From contig RFKO01000188.1 of NCBI GenBank assembly GCA_003694235.1, forward strand, positions 1 to 6,573: a stretch of DNA of 6,573 nucleotides. Reading direction: 5' to 3'. The stretch comes from Anaerolineae bacterium. GTDB taxonomy: Bacteria > Chloroflexota > Anaerolineae > Anaerolineales > UBA11858. The position numbers and the translations under genes were made by a program. Shown piece after piece: positions 4,652 through 6,573 of this stretch (positions within the stretch are counted from its first letter, which is position 1; each line of letters starts with the position of its first letter). Under the pieces are notes generated by a model that was given only the letters and a program-made list of their open reading frames with translations, was not told where the DNA came from and searched no databases.

Positions 4652-6573
4652 ATGGCAAAAATCATCGGTATCGATCTGGGAACGACCAACTCGGTTGCCG
4701 CGGTTGTAGAGGGCGGCGAACCCGTCGTCATCCCTTCCGCCGAAGGAGAACGTCTGGTGCCTTCGGTGGTGGCTGTGAACAAAAACCACGAACGCATCGT
4801 CGGCCGCCCGGCGCGCAACCAGGCGGTTGTCAATCCGGAGAACACGATTTTCTCGATCAAGCGTTTCATGGGGCGCAAATACGATGACCCCGAAGTCGAG
4901 CGCGCCAAGAAAATCGTGCCCTACAAAGTGACCAAAGCGCCGAACGGCGACGTTCGGGTGGTTTTGGACGGCAAGGAATACTCCCCGCCGGAAATCTCGG
5001 CCATGATTCTGGCCAAGATCAAAGCGGATGCCGAGGCGTACCTCGGCGAGCCGGTCACGCAGGCAGTCATCACCGTGCCGGCCTACTTCAACGATGCCCA
5101 GCGCAACGCCACCAAAGACGCCGGCAAGATCGCCGGTCTGGAAGTGTTGCGCATCATCAACGAGCCGACTGCCTCTTCACTGGCTTACGGCCTGGACAAG
5201 AAAACCAACGAGACCATCGCGGTGTACGACCTGGGCGGCGGCACGTTCGATATCTCCATCCTGGAGGTCGGCGAGGGCGTGTTCGAGGTCAAGTCCACCA
5301 GCGGCGATACCTTCCTGGGCGGCGATGACTTCGATCAGCGCATCATCCATTACCTGGCCGATGAATTCCAGAAAGAACACGGGATCGACCTGCGCCAGGA
5401 TCGCAACGCCCTGCAACGCCTGAAAGAGGCCGCCGAGAAGGCCAAGATCGAACTCTCTTCACTGCAACAGACTGAGATCAACCTGCCCTACATCACCGCC
5501 GATGCCAGCGGCCCCAAACACCTGGTGATGACATTGACCCGTGCCAAGCTGGAGCAACTGACCGCCGACCTGATCGAGCGCACCATCGAGCCGGTCAAGC
5601 AGGCGCTCAAAGACGCCGGTCTGAAGCCATCCGACATTGACGAGGTGGTGCTGGTGGGCGGCATGACCCGCATGCCGGCGGTGCAGGAAGCAGTCAAGAA
5701 ATTCTTCGGCAAAGAACCGCACAAGGGCGTCAATCCCGACGAGGTGGTCGCCGTCGGCGCGGCCATCCAGGCGGGCGTGCTGGCCGGCGATGTCAAAGAC
5801 ATCCTGCTGCTGGATGTCACCCCGCTGACGCTTTCGGTGGAGACGCTGGGCGGCGTGGCCACCCCGCTGATCGAACGCAACACCACCATCCCGGCCCGCA
5901 AGAGCCAGATTTTCTCCACCGCCACCGACAATCAGTCACAGGTGGAAATCCACGTGGTGCAGGGCGAACGCCCGATGGCCGCCGACAACAAGTCGCTCGG
6001 GCGCTTCATCCTGGATGGCATCCCGCCCGCGCCGCGCGGTGTGCCGCAAATCGAAGTCACCTTCGATATCGATGCCAACGGCATCCTCAAGGTGACCGCG
6101 CAGGATAAGGCCACCGGCCGCAGTCAGCACATCACCATCACCGCCTCCTCCGGCCTGACCGAGGAAGAGGTCGAGCGCATGCGCAAAGAGGCCGAAGCGC
6201 ACGCCGAAGAGGACCGCCGGCGCAAAGAGCGGGCAGAGGCGCGCAACAAGGCCGACAACATGGCCTACACTGCCGAAAAGACGCTCAAAGACCTGGGCGA
6301 CAAAGTGCCCGCCGACCTGAAGAGCCAGGTCGAAGACAAGATCGCCGCAGTGCGCAAGGCGCTGGAAGACGAAAGCGCAGACGCGGACACACTCAACCGC
6401 GTGGCCGACGAACTCGGTCAGGTGTTGTCGCAGGTCGGCGCCGCGGCATACCAGGGTCAGCCGGGTGTTGGCCCGATGCCCGGAGCGGAAGGCGGCGGCC
6501 CGCAATCCCCGCCTCCGGGCGGCCAGAGCAGCTCCGGCGACGAGGACGTGGTGGACGGCGAGTTCCGCGACGC
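4652..6573 (+). CDS. dnaK: Molecular chaperone DnaK (Hsp70), C-terminus cut by window
   Basis: 640 complete codons are visible without a stop. DnaK is the ATP-driven Hsp70 that binds exposed hydrophobic segments of client proteins, with DnaJ and GrpE as partners. The ATPase domain shows [10 protein letters not shown] (5-14), [13 protein letters not shown] (139-151), [12 protein letters not shown] (169-180), YDLGGGTFD (192-200) and [11 protein letters not shown] (332-342). The linker is [14 protein letters not shown] (381-394). The substrate-binding domain has [27 protein letters not shown] and [15 protein letters not shown] in the normal order, followed by the charged helical lid and a Gly/Pro/Gln/Ser-rich tail. 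The last residues, [11 protein letters not shown], match the conserved C-terminal DnaK motif, so only an estimated few residues are missing. The segment near residues 77-105 carries the insert found in Gram-negative-type DnaK. PLTLSVET replaces the common PL(S/T)LGIET. Confidence 0.98.
   Translation, partial: MAKIIGIDLGTTNSVAAVVEGGEPVVIPSAEGERLVPSVVAVNKNHERIVGRPARNQAVVNPENTIFSIKRFMGRKYDDPEVERAKKIVPYKVTKAPNGDVRVVLDGKEYSPPEISAMILAKIKADAEAYLGEPVTQAVITVPAYFNDAQRNATKDAGKIAGLEVLRIINEPTASSLAYGLDKKTNETIAVYDLGGGTFDISILEVGEGVFEVKSTSGDTFLGGDDFDQRIIHYLADEFQKEHGIDLRQDRNALQRLKEAAEKAKIELSSLQQTEINLPYITADASGPKHLVMTLTRAKLEQLTADLIERTIEPVKQALKDAGLKPSDIDEVVLVGGMTRMPAVQEAVKKFFGKEPHKGVNPDEVVAVGAAIQAGVLAGDVKDILLLDVTPLTLSVETLGGVATPLIERNTTIPARKSQIFSTATDNQSQVEIHVVQGERPMAADNKSLGRFILDGIPPAPRGVPQIEVTFDIDANGILKVTAQDKATGRSQHITITASSGLTEEEVERMRKEAEAHAEEDRRRKERAEARNKADNMAYTAEKTLKDLGDKVPADLKSQVEDKIAAVRKALEDESADADTLNRVADELGQVLSQVGAAAYQGQPGVGPMPGAEGGGPQSPPPGGQSSSGDEDVVDGEFRD

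Noticed and set aside
3944..4789. 281-residue minus-strand open frame across the hrcA end, grpE and the dnaK start
   Set aside because: It is antisense to three secure genes; the His/Phe/Leu-rich product is typical of the reverse complement of acidic and lysine-rich coding sequence.
5936..6505. 189-residue minus-strand open frame opposite the dnaK lid region
   Set aside because: Antisense shadow of dnaK, without a domain, ribosome binding site or promoter.

Overview
The window is a housekeeping stretch of a fairly GC-rich bacterium. The gene content (trmD, an MFS sugar-type transporter, and a CIRCE-controlled hrcA-grpE-dnaK cluster), the 'Gram-negative-type' insert in DnaK, and intergenic gaps full of short degenerate repeats with CACCGC(G/A)GAG ends and CCTGAGC...GTCGAAGG cores together suggest a Chloroflexota bacterium, perhaps of Anaerolineae type. 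This is inference from style and family resemblance; no search was run. All genes lie on the plus strand.

Layout. Positions 1-151 hold two strong hairpins and a probable trmD promoter whose -10 box is so close to the ATG that the transcript may be leaderless. trmD (152-892) encodes the tRNA m1G37 methyltransferase. From 896 to 1111 lies a MITE-like repeat, starting just after the trmD stop codon, with terminal inverted repeats and a possible 5-bp target duplication (GAGTC). A 407-residue, 12-helix MFS transporter follows (1163-2386) behind a very strong Shine-Dalgarno sequence. The 562-bp gap 2387-2948 contains no credible gene. It holds a nested pile of repeats, including a second, inverted copy of the 896-1111 element, followed by a strong rho-independent terminator (2804-2836) that isolates the next operon.

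The heat-shock operon begins with a clear vegetative promoter (TTGACT-17-TATGAT, 2877-2905). A CIRCE operator (2919-2945) lies between the predicted start site and the hrcA ATG. hrcA (2949-4019) encodes the CIRCE repressor. It overlaps grpE (4016-4621) by ATGA, and dnaK (4652 to the window end) follows 30 bp later behind its own ribosome binding site. dnaK is complete except for an estimated handful of C-terminal residues cut off by the window edge. Functionally, HrcA represses its own operon in the absence of heat stress. GrpE exchanges nucleotide on DnaK, and DnaK refolds client proteins; a dnaJ would be expected just downstream.

No new defence, biosynthetic or signalling system is visible. 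The least ordinary material is the repeat architecture: two opposite-facing copies of a roughly 200-bp decayed element bracket the transporter gene, and each carries an independently placed small palindromic repeat. The left half of the CIRCE and the DNA-binding wing of HrcA also both depart from consensus.
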